Shown: positions 44,054-54,621, counted from the first letter of the stretch. The stretch: 64,000 nt of DNA from Mycoplasmataceae bacterium (GCA_031281465.1 JAITFH010000060.1:1-64000); one strand, 5' to 3'. Notes: generated from the letters alone by a model not told the origin. Program-made: numbers and translations.

Positions 44054-44123
44054 TTATAATCTTCGGTTTTTTTTAACAATATATACAAATATAGTTTTTA
44101 CTTCCTATTGGAATACTAGAGAA

Positions 44124-44852
44124 CTATTCTTCTGGTTGATAATTAGTAACAACGTTTGTAATATCATCATCGTTTTCACAACTAATAATAAATTTTTCTA
44201 AACGTTCTTTTGATTCTTGAGAAATAGTAGTAACGGGATTTTGAGGAATTAATTTAATTTCTGCATCTAAAATTTTTCATCCTTTTTTATTAATTTCTTC
44301 TTTAATTTTGTAAAAGTTATCATCAGGTGTGGTAAAAATTTCCCAAGCATCATCTAACTCTACTGTTTCTATATAACCATCTAACTCTTTTTCTAAAATA
44401 AAATCTTCAATATCATTAACACTTAATCCAGGCGTCTTATCTAATACGATATCTCCTAATAAATTAAAGAATATTTTCACACTATTTTGTTTAGCTATTT
44501 GTCCATGTAGTTTAGATAGAAAACCATTTAGATTAGCAATTGTTCGGTTAGTGTTATCAGATAAAGCATTGACAATAATTTGTAATCCTTCTGGTCCATA
44601 ACATTCAAATTCTAATGTATTAGTTTCTGTTGGATCTTTTGAAGAACCATGGATGTTTTTTTCGATAGAATCTTTTGATAATCCATTTTGTAAAGCTTTA
44701 TCAACAGCAACTTTTAATCTTGGATTTCCTTCTGGGTTTGGTCCACCTGTTTTAGCAGCAACTTTAATTTCACGTGCAAGTTTTTGTCAAATTTTGGATT
44801 GAACTTGTTGTTGCTTGTTGATGTTTCCTAAAATTACATGCTTTCTTGGCAT
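44124..44852 (-). CDS. yebC: YebC/PmpR-family protein
   Basis: 242 residues, full length. Family features are the Lys/Arg-rich start (MPRKHVILGNINKQQQ), VAAKTGGPNPEGNPRL, the ALQNGLSKDSIEKNI helix and YGPEGLQIIVNALSDN. The family includes transcription regulators and, more recently, factors that ease translation of proline stretches. It is the third gene of rpsN-rpsH-yebC, with a purine-rich GAGGAAA in front of its ATG. Confidence 0.92.
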
Positions 44853-44871
44853 AGTTTTCCTCGTTAGTTTA

Positions 44872-45267
44872 TCAAACCAAAGCTAGTACTTCACCACCAA
44901 CATTTGCATCCCTAGCAACTTTATCAGATACTATTCCTAGGTTTGTAGAAACGATTGCCATACCAAATCCATTTTTAACATAAGGTAAATCATCACATCC
45001 GTAATATTGTTTTAGTCCAGGTTTAGAAACTTGTTTAATTTCGTTTATTGAAGATTTACGTTCGTCGTTATATTTTAACGAAACAACTAAGTATTTTTTG
45101 TTTTTGTCTTGTTCAACAACATATTTAGCCAAATATCCTTGTTCAACTAAAAGTTTTACAATGTTTTCTAAAACAGAAGAATAAATAACTTTAAAATTTT
45201 GTTGTTTTACTTGAACAGCGTTTTTGATGTTAATGATTAAATTTGCAATTGGATCTCTTGTATTCAT
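44872..45267 (-). CDS. rpsH: 30S ribosomal protein S8
   Basis: 131 residues, the usual length. It binds 16S rRNA in the central domain of the small subunit. MNTRDPIANLIINIKNA and the C-terminal KNGFGMAIVSTNLGIVSD are family-typical. AAGGAG lies 7 bases before ATG, so it starts by Shine-Dalgarno as an internal operon gene. It lies 13 bases after rpsN but away from the rest of the spc operon. Confidence 0.96.
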   Translation of the reverse strand: MNTRDPIANLIINIKNAVQVKQQNFKVIYSSVLENIVKLLVEQGYLAKYVVEQDKNKKYLVVSLKYNDERKSSINEIKQVSKPGLKQYYGCDDLPYVKNGFGMAIVSTNLGIVSDKVARDANVGGEVLALV

Positions 45268-45280
45268 ATATTTCTCCTTA

Positions 45281-45466
45281 TCAACTAGCCTTCTTTACTC
45301 CAGGTACAGCTCCTTTGTAAGCTAGTTCACGTAAGCAAAAACGACATAAGCCTAATTTTGTAAAAACTGCACGAGAACGTCCACAACGTGCACAACGATT
45401 ATAACGACGAGTAGAAAACTTTACTTTATATTTATTGTGGGTAGTTATTTTTGCTTTAATCGCCAT
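45281..45466 (-). CDS. rpsN: 30S ribosomal protein S14, zinc type
   Basis: 61 residues, the short type Z form. Four Cys form the zinc ribbon in RCARCGRSR and LCRFCLREL. It is the first gene of rpsN-rpsH-yebC. TATAAT is 16 bases before the ATG. In most bacteria it sits inside the spc operon between L5 and S8; here only S8 follows. Confidence 0.96.
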   Translation of the reverse strand: MAIKAKITTHNKYKVKFSTRRYNRCARCGRSRAVFTKLGLCRFCLRELAYKGAVPGVKKAS

Positions 45467-45566
45467 ATTTACTTATATTAAGATTATATATTTAAAAATC
45501 CAAAGCATTGTAATTTTTTGTTTATAGTAAAACAATGGTGTTTTTTATTAGCAAAAAATCAGTAAT

Positions 45567-45603
45567 GAGATGAGGACTTTTGGTTCAACTCCCGTCATCT
45601 CCA
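45567..45603 (+). ncRNA. tmRNA 3'-end-like fragment
   Basis: GAGATGAGGACTTTTGGTTC followed by AACTCCCGTCATCTCCA resembles the last 37 bases of a tmRNA (GGAC...GGTTCAACTCCC...CATCTCCA). The outer strands can pair (GATGA with TCATC), but the T stem is poorly paired and no 5' half (GGGGATG...) or tag reading frame lies nearby on either side. It is best read as a decayed ssrA 3' end, for example left by an integration event, or as a coincidence. Confidence 0.35.
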
Positions 45604-45653
45604 AACGAATTTTTGGTTAAAAACCTATTAGCTTTAAATACTTTATAATAACG

Positions 45654-46018
45654 GTGTAAGTGGTTAATCGCTACATTAATAATGTAGAGGAAAGTCCATG
45701 CTTGCCCAAGCTGTGATGCTTGTAAAATCTAGACCATTTTCAATTAGATGGGTGGTTTGACAACCAACGTGGAAGAAGATGCTAAGGTTTTTTACAAAAC
45801 TATGTGTTGGATTCATAACATACAACAGTGACGAATCGGATAGGAAACTTTCCGGGTGAAACGCGGTAAACACTAAGGAGGCAAGAAACTCAGTTTGAGT
45901 CGTAGTGACTCTGGTAAGAGGAACAATTATTGCAGAACCGAATGTAATAGTTGATAGCTTTAATCAGCTATAGATAAATGGTTAACTAAACAAAACATGG
46001 CTTATAGCTTACATGTCA
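45654..46018 (+). ncRNA. rnpB: RNase P RNA, type B
   Basis: The catalytic RNA that removes 5' leaders from pre-tRNA. GTAGAGGAAAGTCCATGCT near the 5' end is the universal conserved CRI core, and AGTGACGAATCGG, GGGTGAAACGCGGTAAAC and CTGGTAAGAGGAAC are further conserved elements of the Bacillus-type (B) molecule. TATAAT at 45644-45649 places the 5' end near 45654. A terminator hairpin follows directly (46019-46047). Ends are good to within a few bases. Confidence 0.93.
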
Positions 46019-46047
46019 AACAAGGTGCAGAAATGTACCTTGTTTTT
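46019..46047 (+). terminator. rnpB intrinsic terminator
   Basis: Stem AACAAGGT / ACCTTGTT with a short loop, followed by TTTATT. It ends inside the stop region of the convergent FakA-like gene. Confidence 0.75.
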
Positions 46048-47764
46048 ATTCTACAGAGAAAGTTAGGAAGTAATTCTTTTGTGAACCATTAATGATGATA
46101 GGTTTAATAGTATATTTATTTCTAATAACTTCGTTAATTTTTTCTAGTTCACTTTCGTGTAAATCAGCTCCATAGAAAACATAAATGGTTTTAGTTTTTT
46201 TACTAACAATAGCACTTAAAGATTTTTCTACTATATCGTGGAAATTTTTTCCAGAAGAAATAATTTTCTTTCCTACGATTCCGATATAGTCGTCTTTATG
46301 TACATTGATGTGAGAATATTTAACGTTTTTTACTGCCTTAGAAATTTTAGCATTAGATATTTTTGTTAAACGTTTGTTCATATTCTTAACGTTTGTTAAA
46401 TAAGCAATATGTGGGTTGAAAGTTAAAGCTAATAAATAAGCTGCCGAAATATCATGAGCATTTATCACAGTACATGTAATTTCTTTTGGAAGTAATTTTG
46501 CAGCTTCATTAGCAGCAAATAAATAATTTCCATCATCTAATAAAATAATAATTTTCTTACTTCCACTTTTTTGGATAAGGTTAATAAAATCTTGCACAGA
46601 TGGGTTTCCAGCATTAGCTGTTACAAATGTTTCTTCGATAGCAAACTCGTTTTTATAAATCTTTTTAAAATTATCACTAGGTACAGAAGCAACAATTCTA
46701 ATTTCATCAGAAGTGTTATTTTTAAAAATATTCTCTTCACTATTATTCTTTTTTTTATTAAAAGATTCTAAAGTTGTTCCAGGGTTTTTTTCTAAAAATT
46801 GTAAAGTCATATTTTCAACTTTAACTTTATTAAATTCTCCGAAACGAGCACCAAATTTTAAAATTTCATAAGGTTTAGTAGAGTGAATATGAACTTTTAC
46901 AATTTCATCTTCTGCAACTACAACTAATGAATCACCTAATTTTTCTAGTTCAGCTCTAAAAGTTGTTAAATCAAATTTTTCTTTATCAGGTTGAGTAATT
47001 TCAACTTTTGAGCCGATTGTCATAATAAATTCATTACAATAACCAAAACCGTTATTGTTATCATTAATGTTAGGTACGATGTTCTTTTTAACTTCTACGT
47101 TTTGTTCTTTTTCTTCTTTAACTGGTTTTTTTGCTGAACCACTTTCTTTTTGTAATTCGTTATACATACCGTGAAGAAATTTACATAATCCATAACCACC
47201 ACTATCTACAACTCCAACTTCTTTTAATTCAGGTAGCATATCAGGAGTTTTTTCTAATGTTTTTTCTCCAATCTCGATAGCTACTTTAAATAGTTCTTTT
47301 ACTGAATTAACTTTAGCTTTAGGCAATTCTTCGCTAATTACTCTAATAATTGTTAAAATAGTTCCTTCTACTGGAGTAGCTACAGAACGATAAGCTATTT
47401 CTTTAGCTTTTACAAAAGATTGTTTCAATACTTCTACATCAACAGTTTTTTGTCCTTCTACAAAAGGAGCGCAAAAACCTTTAAAAATTTGAGAAAGGAT
47501 AACTCCAGAATTACCTCTAGCTCCCATTAATAAACCACGAGAGAATTGTTTACCTAATGTGAAAGTATCTTCGTATTGAGTGAAACGAATAGCTTCACAA
47601 GCTGTTTCACTTGTAATTTTCATATTGATTCCGGTATCTCCGTCTGGTACAGGGAATACGTTTAACTCGTTAATGTATTCATAATGTTTGTCGATTTCTG
47701 CAGCTCCTGCAATAAACATTTTTTTTAACTGATCTACCGTAATACAGTCTGAAGGGTTTTTCAT
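46046..47764 (-). CDS. DAK2/DegV-type protein, FakA-like (YloV)
   Basis: 572 residues, the usual length of YloV/FakA. These kinases phosphorylate fatty acids bound to FakB (DegV) proteins so that exogenous fatty acids can enter phospholipids. The N-terminal DhaL (DAK2) domain has NVFPVPDGDTGINM (metal- and ATP-binding Asp cluster, about residues 36-49), then RGNSGVILSQIFKG. The middle and C-terminal domain (from about 230) is of the DegV-like fold, with VVAEDEIVKVHIHST. TATAAT lies 11 bases before ATG. The gene converges on rnpB, whose terminator touches its stop codon. Confidence 0.88.
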   Translation of the reverse strand: MKNPSDCITVDQLKKMFIAGAAEIDKHYEYINELNVFPVPDGDTGINMKITSETACEAIRFTQYEDTFTLGKQFSRGLLMGARGNSGVILSQIFKGFCAPFVEGQKTVDVEVLKQSFVKAKEIAYRSVATPVEGTILTIIRVISEELPKAKVNSVKELFKVAIEIGEKTLEKTPDMLPELKEVGVVDSGGYGLCKFLHGMYNELQKESGSAKKPVKEEKEQNVEVKKNIVPNINDNNNGFGYCNEFIMTIGSKVEITQPDKEKFDLTTFRAELEKLGDSLVVVAEDEIVKVHIHSTKPYEILKFGARFGEFNKVKVENMTLQFLEKNPGTTLESFNKKKNNSEENIFKNNTSDEIRIVASVPSDNFKKIYKNEFAIEETFVTANAGNPSVQDFINLIQKSGSKKIIILLDDGNYLFAANEAAKLLPKEITCTVINAHDISAAYLLALTFNPHIAYLTNVKNMNKRLTKISNAKISKAVKNVKYSHINVHKDDYIGIVGKKIISSGKNFHDIVEKSLSAIVSKKTKTIYVFYGADLHESELEKINEVIRNKYTIKPIIINGSQKNYFLTFSVE

Positions 47765-47957
47765 ATATGCTCATAATTATATATTTTTTGGTTATTTACC
47801 CGGTTTTACCAATGGAGTTGGGTGTAAAAACTGGGAAAGAATATACGTTAAACTATCGGTAAAACTCGTATGTTTTGCGTAGGATAAGTTACAGGAAGTA
47901 AAGCCATTTCCCTATCTATTTAACTGCTAAAAACATAGTGTAATATAATTCACTATA

Positions 47958-48539
47958 ATGAAGAAAGCTTATTTATTATTCTCTCCTATTTTTTTATCTC
48001 CTCTGCTTTTTGCTTGTAGCAATAACGGTGGTTCAACACCATATAGTGATTTGACTTATGGAAAAGATTGAAAAATAACTAATAGTGCAGAAGCAAATGG
48101 AATAAAAAATATTTCTACTAAGTATTTGGATAAATTTTCTCGTACAAGTCTTAGTCTGGAAGAAGTTAACAAAGTTTTTACCGATAGAATAGAATCAACT
48201 AATCTTTTATATTGCCCGCTGTATGCAATGAATACTTTTTACTGAGAAACAGCTCATGGATGTGGTGAAAAAAATGAGCACATTACTTTTTCTGTAGATC
48301 CTGACGAAACACCTTCTGTTAAGGGTTCTATGGATGACTTCAGTGACCGTTATTTTACCGTTACCGGTTGAAGAATAGAAGAACTAGGAGGAGACGGCTA
48401 CACTTTAGACTTTAAATGAAGCTTTAACGAACAAAATAAAGTTACTTTCAATATTCTAACAAATCCAAATGCAGCTCCTGTTTACTCCTTCACATCTTGA
48501 ATGTTTTCTGATGTACAAAAAGCTTCTGATGATGAGTAA
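47958..48539 (+). CDS. Small lipoprotein
   Basis: 193 residues. The signal peptide (MKKAYLLFSPIFLSPLLFAC) has a lipobox ending at Cys-20, so it is probably lipid-anchored. The mature part is acidic and beta-rich with three further Cys and no recognised family. TATAAT lies 8 bases before ATG. Its last codons overlap the start of the exonuclease gene (ATGAGTAA), so that gene may be translated by coupling to this one. Confidence 0.75.
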
Positions 48540-49410
48540 TAAAAAAGGTGTAGTAGTTGATGGAAATTCTTTGATTTATCGATGCTACTATGGTTCTTTA
48601 AATCAACTCGATTATTATAAAAAACACGGTATAGAACCGGCTAACGCTATTAAACTTTTTTTAAATATCATTTTTAGAATTTTAGAAAATAAAAATTATG
48701 ATTATGCTTTAGTAGCATTTGATCACGCTAAGAAAAATATTCGTCATGAAGATTTTGAAGACTATAAAGCTGGAAGACAAAAAATGCCTGAAGATTTAGT
48801 AATACAATTACCAAAGATAGTTGAATATGTTAGCGCTTTTGGAATAAAAGCTATGTCCTTAGAAGGATTCGAAGCAGATGATTTAATTGGTTCGTTTGCT
48901 AACGTTATGAACAAAAACGATGTTGATGTAGAAATCTATTCAAGCGATAAAGATATGTTACAATTAGTGAATGATGCTACTTTAGTAAACTTATTTAAAG
49001 TAGGTGTTACTGATATTCAAACTATTAACAATACTAACTTTGAAGAAAACTACTTTGGTTTAAAACCTTCTCAAGTTGTTGACTTCAAAGGTATTAGTGG
49101 AGATTCTAGTGATAATTTAAAAGGTATCCCGGGTATTGGTCCTAAAACTGCAGCAGAACTATTAAAGAAATATGACACACTAGAAAATATTTTTGCTAAT
49201 GTAGAATCTTTACCTTTAAAACAACAAGAAAAGTTTAAAGAAAATATTGAACATGCTCTGCTTTGTAAAAAACTAGCTACTATTAATAAAACTATTTTTG
49301 ACAATAAAGAAGTAAATGAATTTTTAAAAAATCCTACTGATATGAAAACATTAGAAGAAATTATTAAAAAACACAATTTCAGTGGTTTTGACAAATATTT
49401 AAAAAATTAA
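48532..49410 (+). CDS. 5'-3' exonuclease (PolA N-terminal-like)
   Basis: 292 residues, a stand-alone FEN-type nuclease as known from other mollicutes that lack a full Pol I. The acidic metal site is visible in VVVDGNSLIYR, VAFDHAKKNIRH, EGFEADDLIGS and YSSDKDMLQLV. The helix-hairpin-helix DNA-binding part is GIPGIGPKTAAELLKKY. It should remove RNA primers and flaps. The ATG chosen (48532, or 48529 just before) lies within the end of the upstream lipoprotein gene. The stop overlaps the convergent dnaA stop by 4 bases. Confidence 0.92.
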   Translation: MSNKKGVVVDGNSLIYRCYYGSLNQLDYYKKHGIEPANAIKLFLNIIFRILENKNYDYALVAFDHAKKNIRHEDFEDYKAGRQKMPEDLVIQLPKIVEYVSAFGIKAMSLEGFEADDLIGSFANVMNKNDVDVEIYSSDKDMLQLVNDATLVNLFKVGVTDIQTINNTNFEENYFGLKPSQVVDFKGISGDSSDNLKGIPGIGPKTAAELLKKYDTLENIFANVESLPLKQQEKFKENIEHALLCKKLATINKTIFDNKEVNEFLKNPTDMKTLEEIIKKHNFSGFDKYLKN

Positions 49411-50465
49411 ATTTTGTTAATAAAATCAGTTAATTTCTTTTTTAAATCTTCATCAAGTTTTATCATTCTTTCTACTTTTTTAAAAGAATTACTGATTGTT
49501 GAATGATTACGAGAGCCTAAAATTTCACCAATTTCTTCGTATGATATTTGTAGTTTCTTTTTTAAAACATAAACACAAATATCTCTTACATAAGAAATGT
49601 TTTTTTTACGATTTTTAGAGATTACTTCTTTAGGTAGGGTGTTGTAGTATGTACATACATTTTCTACAACCACATTCGGATTGACATCGAAACGATAATT
49701 TTTTGGTACTGGCTCAGCGTTGTTAAATATTGAAGAGAGATATTCTAACGTTACAATATTTTCTCCAGCTGGATTATCTAATAACTTATAAATTATTTTC
49801 GTAATCATTCCACCAAGTCTACGAATATCTCCCAATGCTCGATTAGCTAAAAATTCTGTTGCTTCATTAGTTAACTGCACAGTGTCGTTAGCATCAACAA
49901 ATTTTTGTTTAGCAATTAATTTAAGTGTTTTAATATCTGGAGTTTTAATTTCACAATTTATTCCAGATGTAATTCTTGAAAAAACTCTTTTTTTAATTTT
50001 TTGTTCTAATGATGGAAGTGGTTCATCATAGGTTAAAACTATTTTTGATTTACTGTTAGAAAATAAGTTCTCAATAAAATTAAAAAATATTTCTTCAGCT
50101 TTTTCTTTTTTACAAAGATATTGGAAGTCATCAAAAAGAATTAAATCATAGTTTAGTAAATTGTTTTGAATTTCTAAAATTTCTAATTGATTGTCAATAA
50201 AAGAATAAAATTCACGAATGATATCTTCAGAAGAAACGAAGATCACTCTTTTGTTTGGAAATAATTCAGAAAATTTATTTCCTATCGCATGGAGTAAATG
50301 TGTTTTTCCTGTTCCCACATCTCCGTAAAAAGAAAGGATTTTAATTTTATCATCATTAACGAATAATTCAGAAAAACTAATTATCTCTTTATTAAAGTCT
50401 CCTTTAATATAGTTGGCAAAAGTGTAATTCTTATTAAGATTAGAATTCAAATCTTCGTTCAGCAC
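49407..50465 (-). CDS. dnaA: DnaA-family protein lacking domains I and II
   Basis: 352 residues against the usual 440 or so. The AAA+ core is complete: YTFANYI start of domain III, Walker A GDVGTGKTHLLHAIG (about residue 55) and Walker B LILFDDFQYL. Domain IV has the origin-binding signature GEILGSRNHSTI. The N-terminal oligomerisation/DnaB-loading domain and linker are missing, and no in-frame ATG upstream restores them. The start is GTG, 6 bases after TATAAT (50472-50477), so a leaderless message is expected. It may be the only initiator or a second paralog. No cluster of DnaA boxes is evident around it. Confidence 0.85.
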   Translation of the reverse strand: MLNEDLNSNLNKNYTFANYIKGDFNKEIISFSELFVNDDKIKILSFYGDVGTGKTHLLHAIGNKFSELFPNKRVIFVSSEDIIREFYSFIDNQLEILEIQNNLLNYDLILFDDFQYLCKKEKAEEIFFNFIENLFSNSKSKIVLTYDEPLPSLEQKIKKRVFSRITSGINCEIKTPDIKTLKLIAKQKFVDANDTVQLTNEATEFLANRALGDIRRLGGMITKIIYKLLDNPAGENIVTLEYLSSIFNNAEPVPKNYRFDVNPNVVVENVCTYYNTLPKEVISKNRKKNISYVRDICVYVLKKKLQISYEEIGEILGSRNHSTISNSFKKVERMIKLDEDLKKKLTDFINKI

Positions 50466-50471
50466 TTAAAT

Positions 50472-50477
50472 ATTATA
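50472..50477 (-). promoter_or_regulatory. -10 element of leaderless dnaA (GTG start)
   Basis: TATAAT ends 6 bases before the GTG at 50465. The spacing rules out longer N-terminal extensions from this promoter. Confidence 0.6.
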
Positions 50478-50607
50478 TTTAATTGGGTTTTTAACCTGGC
50501 GGAAAATTTTAGACAGATTTATTGTTTTTAAAATAAAAAATATATCTCCTAAAAATATTCTTATCTCTCTTGTAGAATAGGGGTTTTGCTCCAAATCTTA
50601 CTAAAAT

Positions 50608-50683
50608 TGGTGCAGCTTATAGGACTCGAACCTATAACCAACCGATTATGAGTCGGGGGCTCTAACCATTGAGCTAAAGCTGC
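50608..50683 (-). tRNA. tRNA with CAT anticodon, probably Ile2
   Basis: Acceptor stem GCAGCTT/AAGCTGC with encoded ACCA. The anticodon arm CCGACTCATAATCGG gives CAT. This arm resembles tRNA-Ile read with lysidine at position 34 more than elongator Met, but Met cannot be excluded by sequence alone. Confidence 0.88.
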
Positions 50684-50684
50684 A

Positions 50685-50762
50685 TGGTAGCAGGAGTGGG
50701 ACTTGAACCCACGACATCCCGGGTATGAGCCGAGCTCTCTAACCAACTGAGATACCCTGCTA
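50685..50762 (-). tRNA. tRNA-Met (CAT), probably elongator
   Basis: Acceptor stem TAGCAGG/CCTGCTA with encoded CCA and anticodon arm CTCGGCTCATACCCGGG. It lacks the three consecutive G-C pairs and the C1-A72 mismatch of an initiator, which favours elongator Met. Confidence 0.88.
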
Positions 50763-50764
50763 AA

Positions 50765-50841
50765 TGGTCGAGAAGACAGGATTTGAACCTGCGACCCCTT
50801 GGTCCCAAACCAAGTGCTCTACCAAGCTAAGCTACTTCTCG
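50765..50841 (-). tRNA. tRNA-Pro (TGG)
   Basis: Acceptor stem CGAGAAG/CTTCTCG with encoded ACCA; anticodon arm CTTGGTTTGGGACCAAG gives TGG. First of three minus-strand tRNAs downstream of the candidate ncRNA terminator. Confidence 0.94.
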
Positions 50842-50892
50842 TTTGTATTGGTTTATTAATACTTTAATATTATATATTTTAAAAGCAAACAA

Positions 50893-51235
50893 AAAAACCA
50901 CCCGGGGATCAGCCGAGTGGTTTCTTCGTTTTTGTTAGAATTTCAATTTCTCTAACCAACAAACATTTGCAACTATTCGTTAGATAAAGAAGGTAAAACT
51001 CCTTGCACTTATCGATAATCTTACGACATTTGTAATTAACTTAATCTTTGTTATCTTTTGGCAATCTCCGACTTTTCAATTTAGAAAAACCATTAACCGC
51101 TACTTCGAACACAAGTTGAATTAACTTTAAGGAATTGATAATTCATTTGATAACATACCAAATAAATTATTTCATTGCACTTATTGCTAATCGACTCCGT
51201 TGTTTTGCAAACGTTGCACAATTATCGAACTATGC
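50893..51235 (-). ncRNA. Candidate structured ncRNA, unassigned
   Basis: A 455-base gap between tRNA-Pro and the phosphatase gene has no credible reading frame. On the minus strand it has a -10-like TATAAC (51242-51247), about 340 bases rich in short inverted and near-direct repeats (GTGCAATGAA/GTGCAAGGAG; GTTTGCAAA/GTTGCAAATG), and then a very strong GC terminator hairpin with a U tail. No RNase P, tmRNA, T-box or clear 6S/SRP signature was found. Ends are approximate. Confidence 0.5.
50896..50922 (-). terminator. Strong intrinsic terminator
   Basis: In minus sense, AACCACTCGG pairs with CCGGGTGGTT (one G-U) around a 7-base loop, followed by TTTTTGTTTG. It is the most GC-rich hairpin in the window and lies 55 bases upstream of tRNA-Pro. 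Confidence 0.8.
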
Positions 51236-51296
51236 AATTATGTTATACTATCTTTTTTTAAGTTTTTTAAAACAATTTTTGTAATATATTAATATA

Positions 51297-51845
51297 TTAT
51301 TTTTTATAAATTATGCATTCAGCGTTCTTTGGACCTTTAAGCATAATGTGATTTTCTGGTAATCCGTTGAAGTATGCATCGAAGTGTCTACCGATTGCTC
51401 CGTGAGCAACAACTAATACTTCTTTACCTTCATAATTCTTTAATACGTATTCAATAAAATTAACTACACGTGCGTTCGTATCTTGAATTTTTTCCACACC
51501 TAAACCAAAATCATCGTTTAAATCATAGTTGTACATATTTTGTTTTGATACAGGCGAAGTTTCTCCTGCTGGAGTTCCTTCTAGTTTACCAAAATTTCTT
51601 TCTTTTATTCGTTCATCAACATTTGGTTTAAGATGGTGAAATTTATTGATATATTTAAATGTTTTTCTCGCTCTTTTTAATGGTGAAACAAAAGCTACAT
51701 CAAACTTTACATCTTTCAATTCTTCACCAGTTTTTTGAGCTTGTTTTTTACCTTCTTTTGTTAATTTAGCATTACTTGAACCTGCTCAAATATTTTTTAC
51801 ATTGTAGTCAGTTTGTCCGTGTCGAACATAGTAAATTTTTGTCAT
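51297..51845 (-). CDS. Histidine phosphatase (phosphoglycerate mutase family)
   Basis: 182 residues. The catalytic RHG motif is in IYYVRHGQTDYN, the second His in VLVVAHGAIGRHFD, and the acid in IKERNFGKLEG. These fit the histidine-phosphatase superfamily, which includes cofactor-dependent phosphoglycerate mutase and broad sugar-phosphate phosphatases; the substrate cannot be told. TATAAT/TATTAT lies 10 bases or fewer before the ATG. It diverges from the Nudix gene with only 56 bases between start codons. Confidence 0.87.
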
Positions 51846-51901
51846 GATATAATACATTATATGTGTCAAAGAATTTATATTCTTTTACAATGTGGTATAA
51901 A

Positions 51902-52429
51902 ATGTGGTTTAGTAAAAAAAATGACAAAAAAGTAAGCAAAAAACAATATGCCACATATTTGTCTGGAGTACAATTATATTTAACTAAAAAAGTTGATGGA
52001 GTAACTTATGTTTTGTTACAATTAAGAAAAGGTGGATGAGCTGATAATGAATGAGATGCTGGGGCTTGTGGACACGTTGATGTAGGAGAAAATCCTATTC
52101 AAGCTATTATCCACGAAGCAAAAGAAGAAATTGGTGTTAGTTTAAAAGAAGAAGATATCCAATTTAAATGTTCTATGTGTAAATGTATTAATAATGATAA
52201 CGGTGTATTTTCTCAAGCTGTATACAACTTCGTTATGGTTTGTGATAAATGAACTGGTGAACCAGTTGTTTGTGAACCAGACAAAACTTCTGAAGTTGCA
52301 TGGTTTCCAATCGATAAACTTCCAGCTAACACTATTCTAGATAGAAGAGCAGGGTTAGAAAATATTCTTAACAACAAAAGTTTCTCTAACTTTAACTGAT
52401 ACAAAGATAATAAAAATAAAACTTATTAA
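51902..52429 (+). CDS. Nudix hydrolase (IDI-like)
   Basis: 175 residues. The Nudix box GHVDVGENPIQAIIHEAKEEIG fits GX5EX7REUXEEXGU except for His in place of the Arg. QLRKGGWADNEWDAGACGHVD before it is typical of the isopentenyl-diphosphate isomerase-like Nudix subgroup, which in bacteria often has unknown substrates. The start is uncertain: ATG 51890 (MWYKMWFS) and ATG 51902 (MWFSKKND) are in frame, and TATAAA directly precedes the second. Confidence 0.85.
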
Positions 52430-52431
52430 TA

Positions 52432-53586
<1,155 letters not shown>

Positions 53587-53594
53587 TTAAATAA

Positions 53595-54575
53595 TTATTT
53601 TTTTAATTCGTATCCTTGTTGTTTTAATCTTTGGATAATTTCACGGATTGATTTTTTACCTAAGAATTTAATTTCAGTAATTTCTTGTTTTGTTTTTTCT
53701 AATAATTGTTGAACAGTTAAAATACCATTTCTCTTTAAACCGTTGTTAGCACGAGTTTCAAGGTTAAGTTCTTCAATAGGAATAGATTTTTGTTTTGGTT
53801 CAACAACTTCGTTAGCAACTGGTTCTTCAGCGATAAATGAAGTCATAGTTACATCACTACTAGAAGCTAATGGAGTTAAATGTTCAATTAAAATTCTTGA
53901 AGCAACTGAAACAGCATCAGCAGGAGAAATTGCACCGTTAGTAGCAACGTTAAGTGTTAATTCGTCACTAACAACTCCTTTACCTACGACGATTTCTTCA
54001 ACATTGTATCCAACTGATAAAACTGGAGAATAACTAGAATCAACTGGAACGATACCAATAGAGTTAATTAATTCTTTGTTTTGAGTGTGAGAAGAGAAAC
54101 CGAAACCATAGTTAGCATATAAGCTTACGTTTAATTTACAGTTGTCATTATCAGAAGTAGCTAAAACTACATCTTTGTTAACAACTTCAAATCCAGAAGG
54201 ACAAACTACATCAGCACCAGTAACTTTTCCTTTTCCTTTAAAGTTAATAGTTAATACTGGTCAGTTCTCAATGTTGAATTTTTCTAAATCAGCAACTGGT
54301 AAAACATTAGTATCTAATTTAATTACTAATTTTTTAACATTTAAAACAAATTGTACTCCGTCTTCTTTAATTCCTGGAACTGCATCATATTCATGTTTAA
54401 CTCCGTCAGTTTTGATAGCGAATATAGAAGCACCTGGAATTGAAGAAAGTAAAGTTCTTCTTAATGCATTTCCTAGTGTTACACCAAATCCTTTGTTTAA
54501 AGGTTTAATAGTAACTTTAGCTACGTTTTTTGTTGAGTTGTTGATTTGAATGTTTGATTTGCTGAATTTGTTCAT
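53595..54575 (-). CDS. rpoA: RNA polymerase alpha subunit
   Basis: 326 residues. The N-terminal dimerisation domain has PLNKGFGVTLGNALRRTLL and SSIPGASIFAIKTDGV. The C-terminal domain (about 260-326) has the helix-hairpin-helix core IEELNLETRANNGLKRNGI, which contacts upstream DNA and regulators. It is last in rpmJ-rpsM-rpsK-rpoA; rplQ is not downstream. Confidence 0.97.
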
Positions 54576-54621
54576 TTTTGATATTTTGTTTTTGGGGTTT
54601 TTTAAGAAGTTTTACAAGTTC

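Noticed and set aside
45567-45603. Intact tmRNA or tRNA
   Set aside because: There is only a 3'-end-like segment; no 5' acceptor half, D arm or tag frame lies within several hundred bases.
47770-47957. SRP RNA in the gap before the small lipoprotein gene
   Set aside because: A GTTACAGGAAGTAA hairpin hints at the SRP loop, but the conserved CGGAAG and flanking asymmetric loop residues are absent.
50466-50607. Replication origin next to dnaA
   Set aside because: No cluster of TTATCCACA-type boxes is visible here or on the other side of the gene.
50893-51235. T-box leader for the downstream tRNA genes
   Set aside because: No AGGGTGGNACCGCG-type T-box sequence, and the strong terminator separates it from the tRNAs.
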